This document shows positions 23,461-30,262 of a stretch of DNA of 35,333 nt, one piece after another; positions within the stretch are counted from its first letter, which is position 1; each line of letters opens with the position of its first letter. The DNA is from an uncultured Bacteroidales bacterium (GTDB lineage: Bacteria; Bacteroidota; Bacteroidia; Bacteroidales; Paludibacteraceae), in NCBI GenBank assembly GCA_937911935.1, contig CALDQH010000088.1:1-35333 (forward strand). The letters run 5' to 3'. Position numbers and translations under genes: made by a program. The notes under the pieces were generated by a model. The model was not told where the DNA came from. It was given only the letters and a program-made list of their open reading frames with translations, and searched no databases.

Positions 23461-23556
23461 AGTTTTTTTGGTGTGTCAAAACTGACAAACTGCCAAGTTG
23501 TCAAACTGACAAATAGGCAAAAAAATGTCAAGGCTCAATAAAATTGCCCAATTTAT

Positions 23557-23587
23557 TTTGCTTTCAACCGTCATTGTCGTATTTTTG
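23557..23587 (+). promoter_or_regulatory. Promoter of the S9-like gene (TTTG-N19-TATTTTTG)
   Basis: TTTG at 23557-23560, a 19-bp spacer and TATTTTTG at 23580-23587 match the consensus. Transcription should start near 23592, about 23 bases before the GTG at 23615. Confidence 0.7.
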
Positions 23588-23614
23588 AGGCACAAACCAT
23601 AAAAAAAGTTCGCA

Positions 23615-25528
23615 GTGAAAAAGTTTGGCTTATTTTTATCCATAATGTTTTGTAGCATAGCATTATATGCTAATGTCCCAGTATTGATTTCGCTACAGGA
23701 TGGCAAAAATTATGCCCGATTGTCTGACAATAAGGCCATGCTGCTCAGTGGCGATTATAAAACAGGAACAGAAGATACCCTGTTGGTTTTTTCGTCCATG
23801 CGAAACATACCGTTATCCAGTGTAGAGGCATTCCGATTTAGCCCCGATTATAAGCGTGTACTGTTGCGCGCAGGCGATAAAGATTATTATGTTTATCAGT
23901 TTGCCAATAATAGATGTGACAAATTGTCGCTAAAAGGTGGACAGAGCATGCCCATGTTTAGTCCTGATGGTAGTATGGTGGCTTTCGAACGTGATAATAA
24001 CATATTCATTAAGAGGTTATTATACGATACGGAGGTGCAGGTTACTACAGATGGTAGTCGTACCATACATAACGGAGTTTTGTCAGTTCAATCTGCCAAA
24101 GCCTTTGGACAAACCCACCAAATGGCGTGGTCGGCCGATAGTAAAAGTTTAGTTTATGCCAAAAACAATGCAGTTTATATGTATCACGTACATTATAAAT
24201 GGAACAAAAATATTGTTTTGCCCGAAGGAGAAAACGTACATATCACGCAAATCAAATGGAGTTTCAAAGAAAACGTATTTGCAGTGATGTATTTAAACGA
24301 TGTGCAAAAGAAACTCAGTGTGGCAATGGTAAACTCCGAAACACTCATTGCTAAACGAGTTTATACATATACGGATAATCGTTTTATCTCGCCTGATATC
24401 GCATCAACCATTTTGTTCTTTCCCGAAAACGACAATTTTGCTATTCTGAGCGACAAAGATGGATATACGCATGCTTATGTATATACCCAAGCAGGAATTT
24501 TAAAATATCAAATAGGTAAAGGTAACTTTGATGTTACCAAAATATATGGTTACGATGCCAAAAACAAGTTGGTTTACTATCAATCGACCGAGAATGGTCC
24601 ATTAAATAGAGGTGTGTATGCCATTGGTTTGTATGATGGCAAAAAACGCGCTCTTGCCCAAGAAGACGGTACCAACGATGCCTCTTTCTCTGCCAATTAT
24701 GGTTATTTTGTTAGAACCTACAGCAGCATTCAACAGCCATTTGTATATACGGTATGCGATAGCAAAGGCAATGACTTGCGCGAGTTATACCGAGATACCA
24801 TAAATTTGGGTATTCAAAAAGAAGAATATGCCTTTGCGAACGGGCTATCAGGTTGGATATTGCGCAAACCAGGTGTTAAGAATGCCCCTGTTATCTTTGA
24901 TGTAACCGATGCGCAAAACCAATGGAAACAAGATGTGTCGTATAAATTGGCAGAGCAAGGTTATGTGGTAGCAACGGTAGCTGCTCATGGTAATTTGGGT
25001 TATGGAAAAGATTACCGAAAGGCTATCTATGGCAATATCTTTAAGGTACCAGCACTCGATTATATTGCCGCTGCCAAAACGCTGATTAAAGATGGCGTAT
25101 CAGATGGTAAAAACCTATTTATAATGGGCAACCGATTGGCAAGTGGGGTGGTGTTTGCTGCTATGATGCAATCCGATTCTCCCTTTGCTGGTGGTATAGT
25201 TATATCGCCCGTAACCGATTTGTTAAACTACAATCCTATTCGCATAACACGTTACATGGATAGGAACGGCGTTACGGCAGGTTATAAAACCAATCAAGCA
25301 ATCGGAAACGTAAAAAGCATCAAGGGTAAGTTGTTGTTGGTTCATGCTATGAACGATGGTGATAACCCCGTAGAAAATACCAACAAATTAGTAGAAGAAC
25401 TGGTAAATAACAACGTGCAGTTTGAAATGCAGTTGTATCCCAATCGCGACGAAAGTTTTACCGCTTCGCTTTTGCAACCTCACTTGTTTACCCGCATTCT
25501 TAATTTTATAAAAGGAAACATTAAATAA
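23615..25528 (+). CDS. S9/DPP-IV-like secreted protein lacking catalytic residues
   Basis: A 637-residue exported protein with the architecture of dipeptidyl peptidase IV. It has a signal peptide (about 1-19), a beta-propeller (about 30-370) and an alpha/beta-hydrolase domain (about 400-637). Alignment by landmark motifs shows the active site is gone. The DWVYEEEF motif after NG is LSVQSAKAF (153-164), so both substrate-binding Glu are A161 and K162. The nucleophile motif GWSYGG is GNRLAS, with Arg507 for Ser. The catalytic His in YPDRNHG is Glu613 (YPNRDESF). The Asp may persist (D581). It is shorter than active relatives (about 700+). The reading frame is intact with a good promoter and GTG start. 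Probably a non-catalytic binding or scaffold protein; that role is inferred. Confidence 0.85.
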   Translation: MKKFGLFLSIMFCSIALYANVPVLISLQDGKNYARLSDNKAMLLSGDYKTGTEDTLLVFSSMRNIPLSSVEAFRFSPDYKRVLLRAGDKDYYVYQFANNRCDKLSLKGGQSMPMFSPDGSMVAFERDNNIFIKRLLYDTEVQVTTDGSRTIHNGVLSVQSAKAFGQTHQMAWSADSKSLVYAKNNAVYMYHVHYKWNKNIVLPEGENVHITQIKWSFKENVFAVMYLNDVQKKLSVAMVNSETLIAKRVYTYTDNRFISPDIASTILFFPENDNFAILSDKDGYTHAYVYTQAGILKYQIGKGNFDVTKIYGYDAKNKLVYYQSTENGPLNRGVYAIGLYDGKKRALAQEDGTNDASFSANYGYFVRTYSSIQQPFVYTVCDSKGNDLRELYRDTINLGIQKEEYAFANGLSGWILRKPGVKNAPVIFDVTDAQNQWKQDVSYKLAEQGYVVATVAAHGNLGYGKDYRKAIYGNIFKVPALDYIAAAKTLIKDGVSDGKNLFIMGNRLASGVVFAAMMQSDSPFAGGIVISPVTDLLNYNPIRITRYMDRNGVTAGYKTNQAIGNVKSIKGKLLLVHAMNDGDNPVENTNKLVEELVNNNVQFEMQLYPNRDESFTASLLQPHLFTRILNFIKGNIK

Positions 25529-25581
25529 GTCGCTGCGCGACTGTCTCTAGTCATTAGTTGCAAGTCGTTAGTAGTCTCAAA

Positions 25582-25649
25582 GACAAGTGACAAGCGACAA
25601 ATGACAAGCGACAAGTGACAATCAACTAAACAACTAAACAACTAAACAA
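25582..25649 (+). repeat. Heptamer (x6) and octamer (x3) tandem microrepeats
   Basis: Six copies of GACAANN run from 25582 to 25623, then three copies of AACTAAAC from 25624 to 25647. The block ends a few bases before the nucleotidyltransferase ATG at 25655 and so lies in its promoter or leader. Slippage at such arrays could change spacing. Confidence 0.85.
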
Positions 25650-25654
25650 TAATT

Positions 25655-26560
25655 ATGAAACCAACATTGTATGTAATGGCGGCAGGTATGGGAAGCCGCT
25701 ACGGAGGTCTTAAACAAATGGACGGATTAGGTCCAAACGGCGAAACCATTATCGATTATTCTATTTACGATGCTATCCGTGCCGGTTTTGGCAAGGTGGT
25801 GTTTGTCATTCGCCGCGATTTTGCTCAAGATTTTAAAGACATCGTTATCTCAAAGTTTGAGAGCAAAATTCCTGTAGAGGTTGTATATCAAGATATTACA
25901 GCTTTGCCAGAAGGATTTACCCCTAACCCCGAACGTGTCAAACCATGGGGTACCAACCACGCTATTTTAATGGGAAAAGACGTAGTAAAAGAACCCTTTG
26001 CCGTAATCAATGGCGATGACTTTTACGGTTACGAATCTTTCCAAGTTTTAGCAGATCAATTGGTATCGATGACAGGCAAAAAAGGAGAGTACTGTATGGT
26101 AGGTTTCCCCGTAAAAAATACCTTGTCAGAGAGTGGTACCGTATCGCGTGGCGTATGCCAAACCAATGCCGCTGGTAATTTAGAATCAATCGAAGAACAT
26201 ACCAAAATTGAGTCGATCAATGGTAGCATTGTCAATCACAACGACGATGGAACCGAAAAAGTGATTGCTCCCGATACACCAGTATCTATGAACATGTGGG
26301 GATTTACTCCCGATTACTTTGAGTATTCTTATGAGTTCTTCAAAGAGTTCCTAAAAGATAACGAAAAGAGCCTAAAAGCAGAATTTTACATTCCTACCAT
26401 GGTCGATTACCTAATCAACAATGGTACTGCAACCGTAAAAGTGCTAAATACCACTTCTAAATGGTTTGGTGTTACCTATGCCGACGACAAACCTAATGTT
26501 CTTTTGCAACTTAATGCGTTGATAGAGAAAGGTATATATCCAAATAAACTTTGGGAATAG
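25655..26560 (+). CDS. Sugar-phosphate nucleotidyltransferase family protein
   Basis: A 301-residue NTP_transferase-fold protein. The N-terminal nucleotide signature AAGMGSRYGGLKQMDGLGPNG (about 9-29) is a variant of the G-x-G-T-R-x-x-P-x-x-K motif, with Lys25 in the expected place. INGDDFYGYESF holds the metal-binding aspartates, and YIPTMVDYLINNGTATVKVL follows. The family transfers a nucleotide from NTP to a sugar phosphate in the cytoplasm; this Bacteroidota clade is of unassigned substrate. It has no close neighbours in the same operon, and a microrepeat array lies directly upstream. Confidence 0.85.
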   Translation: MKPTLYVMAAGMGSRYGGLKQMDGLGPNGETIIDYSIYDAIRAGFGKVVFVIRRDFAQDFKDIVISKFESKIPVEVVYQDITALPEGFTPNPERVKPWGTNHAILMGKDVVKEPFAVINGDDFYGYESFQVLADQLVSMTGKKGEYCMVGFPVKNTLSESGTVSRGVCQTNAAGNLESIEEHTKIESINGSIVNHNDDGTEKVIAPDTPVSMNMWGFTPDYFEYSYEFFKEFLKDNEKSLKAEFYIPTMVDYLINNGTATVKVLNTTSKWFGVTYADDKPNVLLQLNALIEKGIYPNKLWE

Positions 26561-26600
26561 GCTAACAGGATTTTAGAGGGATATTTCTGCGTTATTAAAA

Positions 26601-26835
26601 ACGGAAATGCTCCACAAAAAAAAGATGACCGCAAGGAGTCTATTCCGTTACCCTTTGGGTAACCAACGCCCTTCTGGGCGCCGAGCCGAATGGCTCGTAA
26701 TTAAAAAACGGAAATGCTCCACAAAAAAAGATGACCGTAAGGAGCCTATTTCGTTACCCTTTGGGTAACCAGCGCCCTTCTGGGCGCCGAGCCGAATGGC
26801 TCGTTATTTAAAAACGGAAATGCTCCACAAAAAAA
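26601..26835. repeat. Tandem 107/106-bp hairpin-rich repeat (2.2 copies)
   Basis: Copies start at 26601, 26708 and 26814 (ACGGAAATGCTCCACAAAAA); the third stops after about 22 bases, where it merges with the tmRNA terminator. Each full unit carries a GCTCC/GGAG(C/T) pairing and three hairpins: GTTACCC-TTT-GGGTAAC, CGCCC-TTCT-GGGCG and GAGCC-GAAT-GGCTC. No coding frame is supported. It looks like a REP-type palindromic element. Confidence 0.85.
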
Positions 26836-26859
26836 GACACCATTCGGTGTCTTTTTTTG
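26821..26859. terminator. tmRNA terminator / perfect 20-bp hairpin
   Basis: GACACC-ATTC-GGTGTC with A and T runs on both sides serves as a terminator on both strands. The stem extends outward through the T run into GTGGAGC, so its right arm (26846-26865) includes the last bases of the tmRNA gene. The full stem is 20 perfect base pairs (26822-26841 with 26846-26865). Confidence 0.85.
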
Positions 26860-27255
26860 TGGAGCTGGAGGGGATTGAACCCTCGTCCAAACGAGGAAAT
26901 AATACGCTTTCTACATGCTTATCCTTGCCTTTGATTTTCGTCCGACGGCAAGACCAAGGCCACCAACCAATCGGCTTATCTTCTAAAATCTCATTTGCGC
27001 TGCGAAGCCAGTGCAAACCAGTTTCGATTTATCCGCACCTCCGTTTCAAACAGCCTCGAAACAACGGCGTTTGGGAGATGTCTTGTCTTAGCACCTTGTG
27101 CCAAGATAAAGCTAATCTACTATTATTCGATTAAGCAGCAAGAGCATAATTGTTATTGCCAGTTATAGTTTGAAAGTTCAGATTATAGAGCCCCCTTACA
27201 ACGCTCTGCATGCTTACATACCAGTTCATCTCGCTGTCAAAGCCATGTCAGCCCC
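26860..27255 (-). ncRNA. ssrA: Transfer-messenger RNA (tmRNA)
   Basis: A 396-base RNA that rescues stalled ribosomes and tags their products for proteolysis. The 5' end GGGGCTGACATGGCTTTGAC pairs with the 3' end CAGCTCC, forming the tRNA-like acceptor stem (one G-U), with A as discriminator and TTCAATCCCC as the T-arm. The CCA end is not encoded, as CAA follows. The tag frame on the minus strand (27160 down to 27131) reads GNNNYALAA and stops with TAA; the ALAA end is the protease signal. The tag is close to those I recall for Bacteroides and Porphyromonas. The 3' end is fused into a terminator hairpin. Confidence 0.97.
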
Positions 27256-27280
27256 AGTAATTAAATGAGAGTTGATAAAT

Positions 27281-27319
27281 GAGAAATGAGAAATATTATT
27301 CTCTCCTTTCTCATTTCTC
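27281..27319. repeat. 13-bp inverted repeat between rny and ssrA
   Basis: GAGAAATGAGAAA at 27281-27293 pairs with TTTCTCATTTCTC at 27307-27319 around a 13-base loop. It is rich in the words GAGAAAT and CTCCTTT. It could end the rny transcript, although no T run follows on the minus strand. Confidence 0.55.
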
Positions 27320-27328
27320 CTTTCTCCT

Positions 27329-28858
27329 TTATTTTGCTACCGCAACGGAACGAACCTCGCGGATAACGGTAATTTTAACCTGTCCGGGATAGGTCATTTC
27401 GTCTTGGATTTTTTGTGCAATTTTGCCCGATAATTGTTCGGTGTCTTTGTCGCTAATCTTATCGGCACCTACAATAACACGCAATTCTCTACCTGCTTGG
27501 ATAGCATAGGTTTTTTGAACACCTTGGAAACTCATTGCCAAGTTTTCTAGGTCGTTTAGACGTTTAATGTATGCCTCGACAATTTCGCGACGTGCGCCTG
27601 GGCGAGCACCCGAAATGGCGTCGCAAGCTTGCACGATGGGTGCAATAAGCGATTGCATTTCTGTTTCTTCGTGGTGCGAACCAATGGCATTGCAAATATC
27701 GGGTTTTTCGCCACAACGTTGGGCAATTTTCATACCCAAAAGTGCGTGTGGTAGTTCGGGTTCTTCGTCGGCTACCTTGCCAATGTCGTGTAGCAAACCT
27801 GCGCGGCGTGCTTTTTTAGGATTCAAGCCTAACTCAGATGCCATCACAGCACACAAGTTGGCGGTTTCGCGAGCATGTTGCAGTAGGTTTTGACCATACG
27901 ACGAGCGGTATTTCATTTTGCCAATTAGGCGAACCAATTCGGGATGTAAACCGTGGATACCCAAGTCGATGGTGGTACGTTTACCAATTTCTACAATTTC
28001 TTCTTCAATTTGTTTGGTTACTTTGGCAACCACTTCTTCGATGCGAGCGGGGTGAATGCGCCCGTCTTGCACCAATTGGTGAAGCGACAAACGAGCAATT
28101 TCACGGCGAACAGGGTCGAATGCCGAAAGTACAATGGCTTCTGGGGTGTCATCTACTACAATTTCTACACCCGTAGCAGCTTCTAAGGCACGGATGTTAC
28201 GACCTTCGCGACCGATGATACGGCCTTTCATTTCGTCCGATTCGATGTGGAATACCGTTACAGCGTTTTCGATAGCTGCTTCGCTGGCAACACGTTGAAT
28301 CGAATTGATGACAATCTTTTTGGCCTCCTTGTTGGCATTCATGCGTGCCTCTTCCATAATCTCGTTTACATACGACATAGCCGCTGTTTTGGCTTCGTCT
28401 TTAAGCGATTCGATCATTTGGTTCTTAGCCTCTTCGGCAGATAAACCAGCGATGGTTTCCAATTTTTCGATGGCTTGGTGGTGTAAACGATCTAATTCTT
28501 GTTCCTTCTTTTCTACGATGTCTTTTTGATTTTCGTAGTTGGTGCGAAGTTGGTCAATTTCATTCTCCTTTTTTACCAAAAAGTCTTCTTGACTTTGCAA
28601 TTGTTTTTCTTTTTGGTTCAATTTGGCTTCCATCGATTGTAATTTGGCATTACGCGATGTAGCTTGTTTGTCAAATTCGGTTTTTAGTTGAAGGTATTTT
28701 TCTTTTACTTCTACTAGTTTCGCCTTTTTAATCGCCTCTCCTTCGGCTTTTGCCGTTTTTATCATGCTCTTTCCGCGTAGGTGCTGGCTCAGCAGCAAGA
28801 TGCTGATGGCTATGATGCTCCCTACCAAGAAAGCTAATACATAAAATAATATGTTCAT
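27329..28858 (-). CDS. rny: Ribonuclease Y
   Basis: A 509-residue membrane-anchored endoribonuclease that begins mRNA decay. Its parts are in standard order: one N-terminal membrane helix (about 3-23), a long charged coiled coil (about 30-185), a KH RNA-binding domain with GRIIGREGRN (212-221), and an HD domain with H357-D358 in AGLLHDIGKV and IGSHHEE following. Length is typical. It lies after zapA but is separated by a terminator, so it has its own promoter, which I could not locate clearly. Confidence 0.97.
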   Translation of the reverse strand: MNILFYVLAFLVGSIIAISILLLSQHLRGKSMIKTAKAEGEAIKKAKLVEVKEKYLQLKTEFDKQATSRNAKLQSMEAKLNQKEKQLQSQEDFLVKKENEIDQLRTNYENQKDIVEKKEQELDRLHHQAIEKLETIAGLSAEEAKNQMIESLKDEAKTAAMSYVNEIMEEARMNANKEAKKIVINSIQRVASEAAIENAVTVFHIESDEMKGRIIGREGRNIRALEAATGVEIVVDDTPEAIVLSAFDPVRREIARLSLHQLVQDGRIHPARIEEVVAKVTKQIEEEIVEIGKRTTIDLGIHGLHPELVRLIGKMKYRSSYGQNLLQHARETANLCAVMASELGLNPKKARRAGLLHDIGKVADEEPELPHALLGMKIAQRCGEKPDICNAIGSHHEETEMQSLIAPIVQACDAISGARPGARREIVEAYIKRLNDLENLAMSFQGVQKTYAIQAGRELRVIVGADKISDKDTEQLSGKIAQKIQDEMTYPGQVKITVIREVRSVAVAK

Positions 28859-28883
28859 AGTATAGAATTTATAAGTGAATAAT

Positions 28884-28931
28884 AAAAAAATGCAATTTTC
28901 AATGTGGTACAGTTTACCTTGAAAATTGCAT
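28884..28931 (-). terminator. Terminator after zapA
   Basis: A 13-bp stem (28890-28902 with 28919-28931) around a 16-base loop that can fold GGTA/TACC. Reading left it ends in a T run. It separates zapA from rny. Confidence 0.85.
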
Positions 28932-28953
28932 GAAAATGGTAGAAATAGACCCG

Positions 28954-29301
28954 TTACTCACCGTCTTGTGAGTCGTCCAATAGCTGATTAGCTATTTTGT
29001 GGGTTATATCATTTAGTTTAGAAACGGTAATTTGTTTGCTTTGATCGCTTCTTTGTGCCATAAGCGCCAGGTCTAACATGGTCATGGCTGCAAAACGATT
29101 TCTATCCCGTACATCAGCATATAGGCTGGCATACATGTTGTATCGTAAATTGATTAAACGCTCTGCTTGGCGGTACAGAATCTCCTCTTCGCGCTCAATG
29201 GTCAGGTTCATGGTTTGCCCCAATATGTGTAAATTGATGGTAAAGGGGTCTTTTATGCGATTCCTCAATTGGTGTAATTGTTGGTTGAGGGCGTCTTTCA
29301 T
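28954..29301 (-). CDS. zapA: Cell division protein ZapA
   Basis: A 115-residue protein that binds and bundles FtsZ at the division ring. The N-terminal part DPFTINLHILGQTMNLTIEREEEILYRQAERLIN is the ZapA fold, followed by the helical coiled-coil region DVRDRNRFAAMTMLDLALMA. It is the second gene of a leftward pair, 5 bp after a coiled-coil gene, and a terminator follows. This cluster layout beside rny is common in Bacteroidota (from memory). Confidence 0.9.
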   Translation of the reverse strand: MKDALNQQLHQLRNRIKDPFTINLHILGQTMNLTIEREEEILYRQAERLINLRYNMYASLYADVRDRNRFAAMTMLDLALMAQRSDQSKQITVSKLNDITHKIANQLLDDSQDGE

Positions 29302-29306
29302 TTAAC

Positions 29307-29597
29307 CTAAACGTTTAATTTTCCGATGCAACGGTCTATGGTTTCTAACATGTTGGTCAACTTGGCTTTTGCTCGCTTAATCTCTCCATTTTCAGCATGT
29401 ATAATGGTGTGAGCAATGAGCAAGTTGTCGTATTTTTTTTGCAATTCTACAAGGTCGGCATGGGCTTCTGTCAGTTGACGCTTCATTACTTCAATGTCCG
29501 TTCTTAATTGACGGATGGTTGCCTTTTGCGTGGCTCTGTCCTGCAATAAGGCATTCACTTGGGCGTCCAATTGATGTAAGAAATCCGTGTCAATCAC
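29307..29597 (-). CDS. Coiled-coil protein in the zapA operon, possible division factor
   Basis: A 96-residue soluble protein, nearly all predicted coiled coil from residue 4 to 75 (heptads such as LDAQVNALLQDRATQKATIRQLRTDIEVMKRQLTEAHADLVELQKKYDNLL). It begins with GTG at 29597 and ends 5 bp before zapA. E. coli ZapB is a short coiled-coil protein that works with ZapA; by position and form this protein may play such a part, but no homology to ZapB is visible. Confidence 0.75.
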   Translation of the reverse strand: MIDTDFLHQLDAQVNALLQDRATQKATIRQLRTDIEVMKRQLTEAHADLVELQKKYDNLLIAHTIIHAENGEIKRAKAKLTNMLETIDRCIGKLNV

Positions 29598-29622
29598 TTA
29601 TACACAACAAGTAAATTTTTTA

Positions 29623-29630
29623 CAAATATA
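29623..29630 (-). promoter_or_regulatory. -7 element (TATATTTG) of the coiled-coil / zapA operon
   Basis: It matches TAnnTTTG reading left, 25 bases before the GTG at 29597. The region upstream is A/T-rich with several TTTG words, none at 19-21 bp. Confidence 0.45.
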
Positions 29631-29665
29631 ACAAAAAAACAAATGGAATAAAATAAAAAGGGTGT

Positions 29666-29699
29666 AAAAAAAGGGAAAATCGATTGATTTTCCCTTTTT
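29666..29699. terminator. Terminator after rplS
   Basis: AAAAGGGAAAATC and GATTTTCCCTTTT arms with a GATT loop; A and T runs on either side allow use from both strands. It ends the rplS transcript before the zapA operon. Confidence 0.85.
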
Positions 29700-29720
29700 G
29701 TATTCAATGCAAAGAAACTC

Positions 29721-30071
29721 TTATTTCGCTTTTTGTTCTTTGATACGAGCTTTTTTGCCAGTAAGTGCACGCAAGTAGTACAATTTAGCACGACGTACGC
29801 GACCGATTTTGTTTACTTCAACTTTTTCGATGAATGGAGAGTCGAAGGGGAAAATTCTTTCTACACCGATGTTTTCCGAAATTTTACGAACGGTAAAACG
29901 TTTTTTGTTGCCATGACCGGCAATTTTGATAACTACGCCACGGTATAATTGGATACGTTCTTTGTTACCTTCGATGATTTTGTACGATACAGTAACGGTG
30001 TCGCCGCTTTTGAATGCAGGCATTTCTTTACCAGTGGCAAATGCTTGTTCAGCAATTTTTAATAAATCCAT
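29721..30071 (-). CDS. rplS: Ribosomal protein L19
   Basis: A 116-residue 50S subunit protein at the interface with the 30S subunit. Diagnostic stretches are PAFKSGDTVTVSYKIIEGNKERIQLYRGVVI and FTVRKISENIGVERIFPFDSPFIEKVEVNKIGRVRRAKLYYLRALTGKKARIKE. It stands alone here, without the rimM/trmD partners found in many bacteria, and is followed by a terminator. Confidence 0.98.
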   Translation of the reverse strand: MDLLKIAEQAFATGKEMPAFKSGDTVTVSYKIIEGNKERIQLYRGVVIKIAGHGNKKRFTVRKISENIGVERIFPFDSPFIEKVEVNKIGRVRRAKLYYLRALTGKKARIKEQKAK

Positions 30072-30152
30072 TGTTTTTTTAATATTGGGTTAATACTAAC
30101 GCAACATAACAAGTCGCTCTATGTCTTGCCAGCGATTGCGCTAAATCGGGTG

Positions 30153-30160
30153 CAAAATTA
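30153..30160 (-). promoter_or_regulatory. -7 element (TAATTTTG) of rplS
   Basis: It matches TAnnTTTG reading left, about 80 bases before the rplS ATG at 30071. The leader contains AGCG-CAAT-CGCT, a small hairpin. No -33 element was found. Confidence 0.4.
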
Positions 30161-30224
30161 ATAAAAAAATGAGAATTGAAAAAGGAGAAAGGAGATTTTT
30201 TTTATTTTTTTTCGCCTCAACGAC

Positions 30225-30253
30225 TCACCAAATCACCAAATCACCAAATCACC
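30225..30253. repeat. Octamer microrepeat TCACCAAA (3.6 copies)
   Basis: Three full copies at 30225-30248 plus TCACC, just after the alkaline phosphatase stop. The preceding 30180-30214 stretch is a purine-rich then T-rich tract. The array is similar in style to those at 25624 and 35187. Confidence 0.85.
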
Positions 30254-30262
30254 GCCTCGCCA

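Noticed and set aside
26601..26835. Possible CRISPR array
   Set aside because: The units are 106-107 bp, adjacent without variable spacers, and only two are complete; no cas genes are present.
26860..26900. tmRNA 3' end as an integration (att) site of a genomic island
   Set aside because: No integrase is nearby and no second direct copy of the tmRNA end is in the window; the repeats carry it inverted instead.
26796..27134. Open frame of 112 codons on the plus strand
   Set aside because: It runs antisense through the tmRNA gene and repeat block; the RNA gene fully explains the sequence and the translation is not protein-like.
28859..28953. 6S RNA gene between zapA and rny
   Set aside because: The spacer is only 95 bp and is taken up by a terminator hairpin; it is too short for a 6S RNA.
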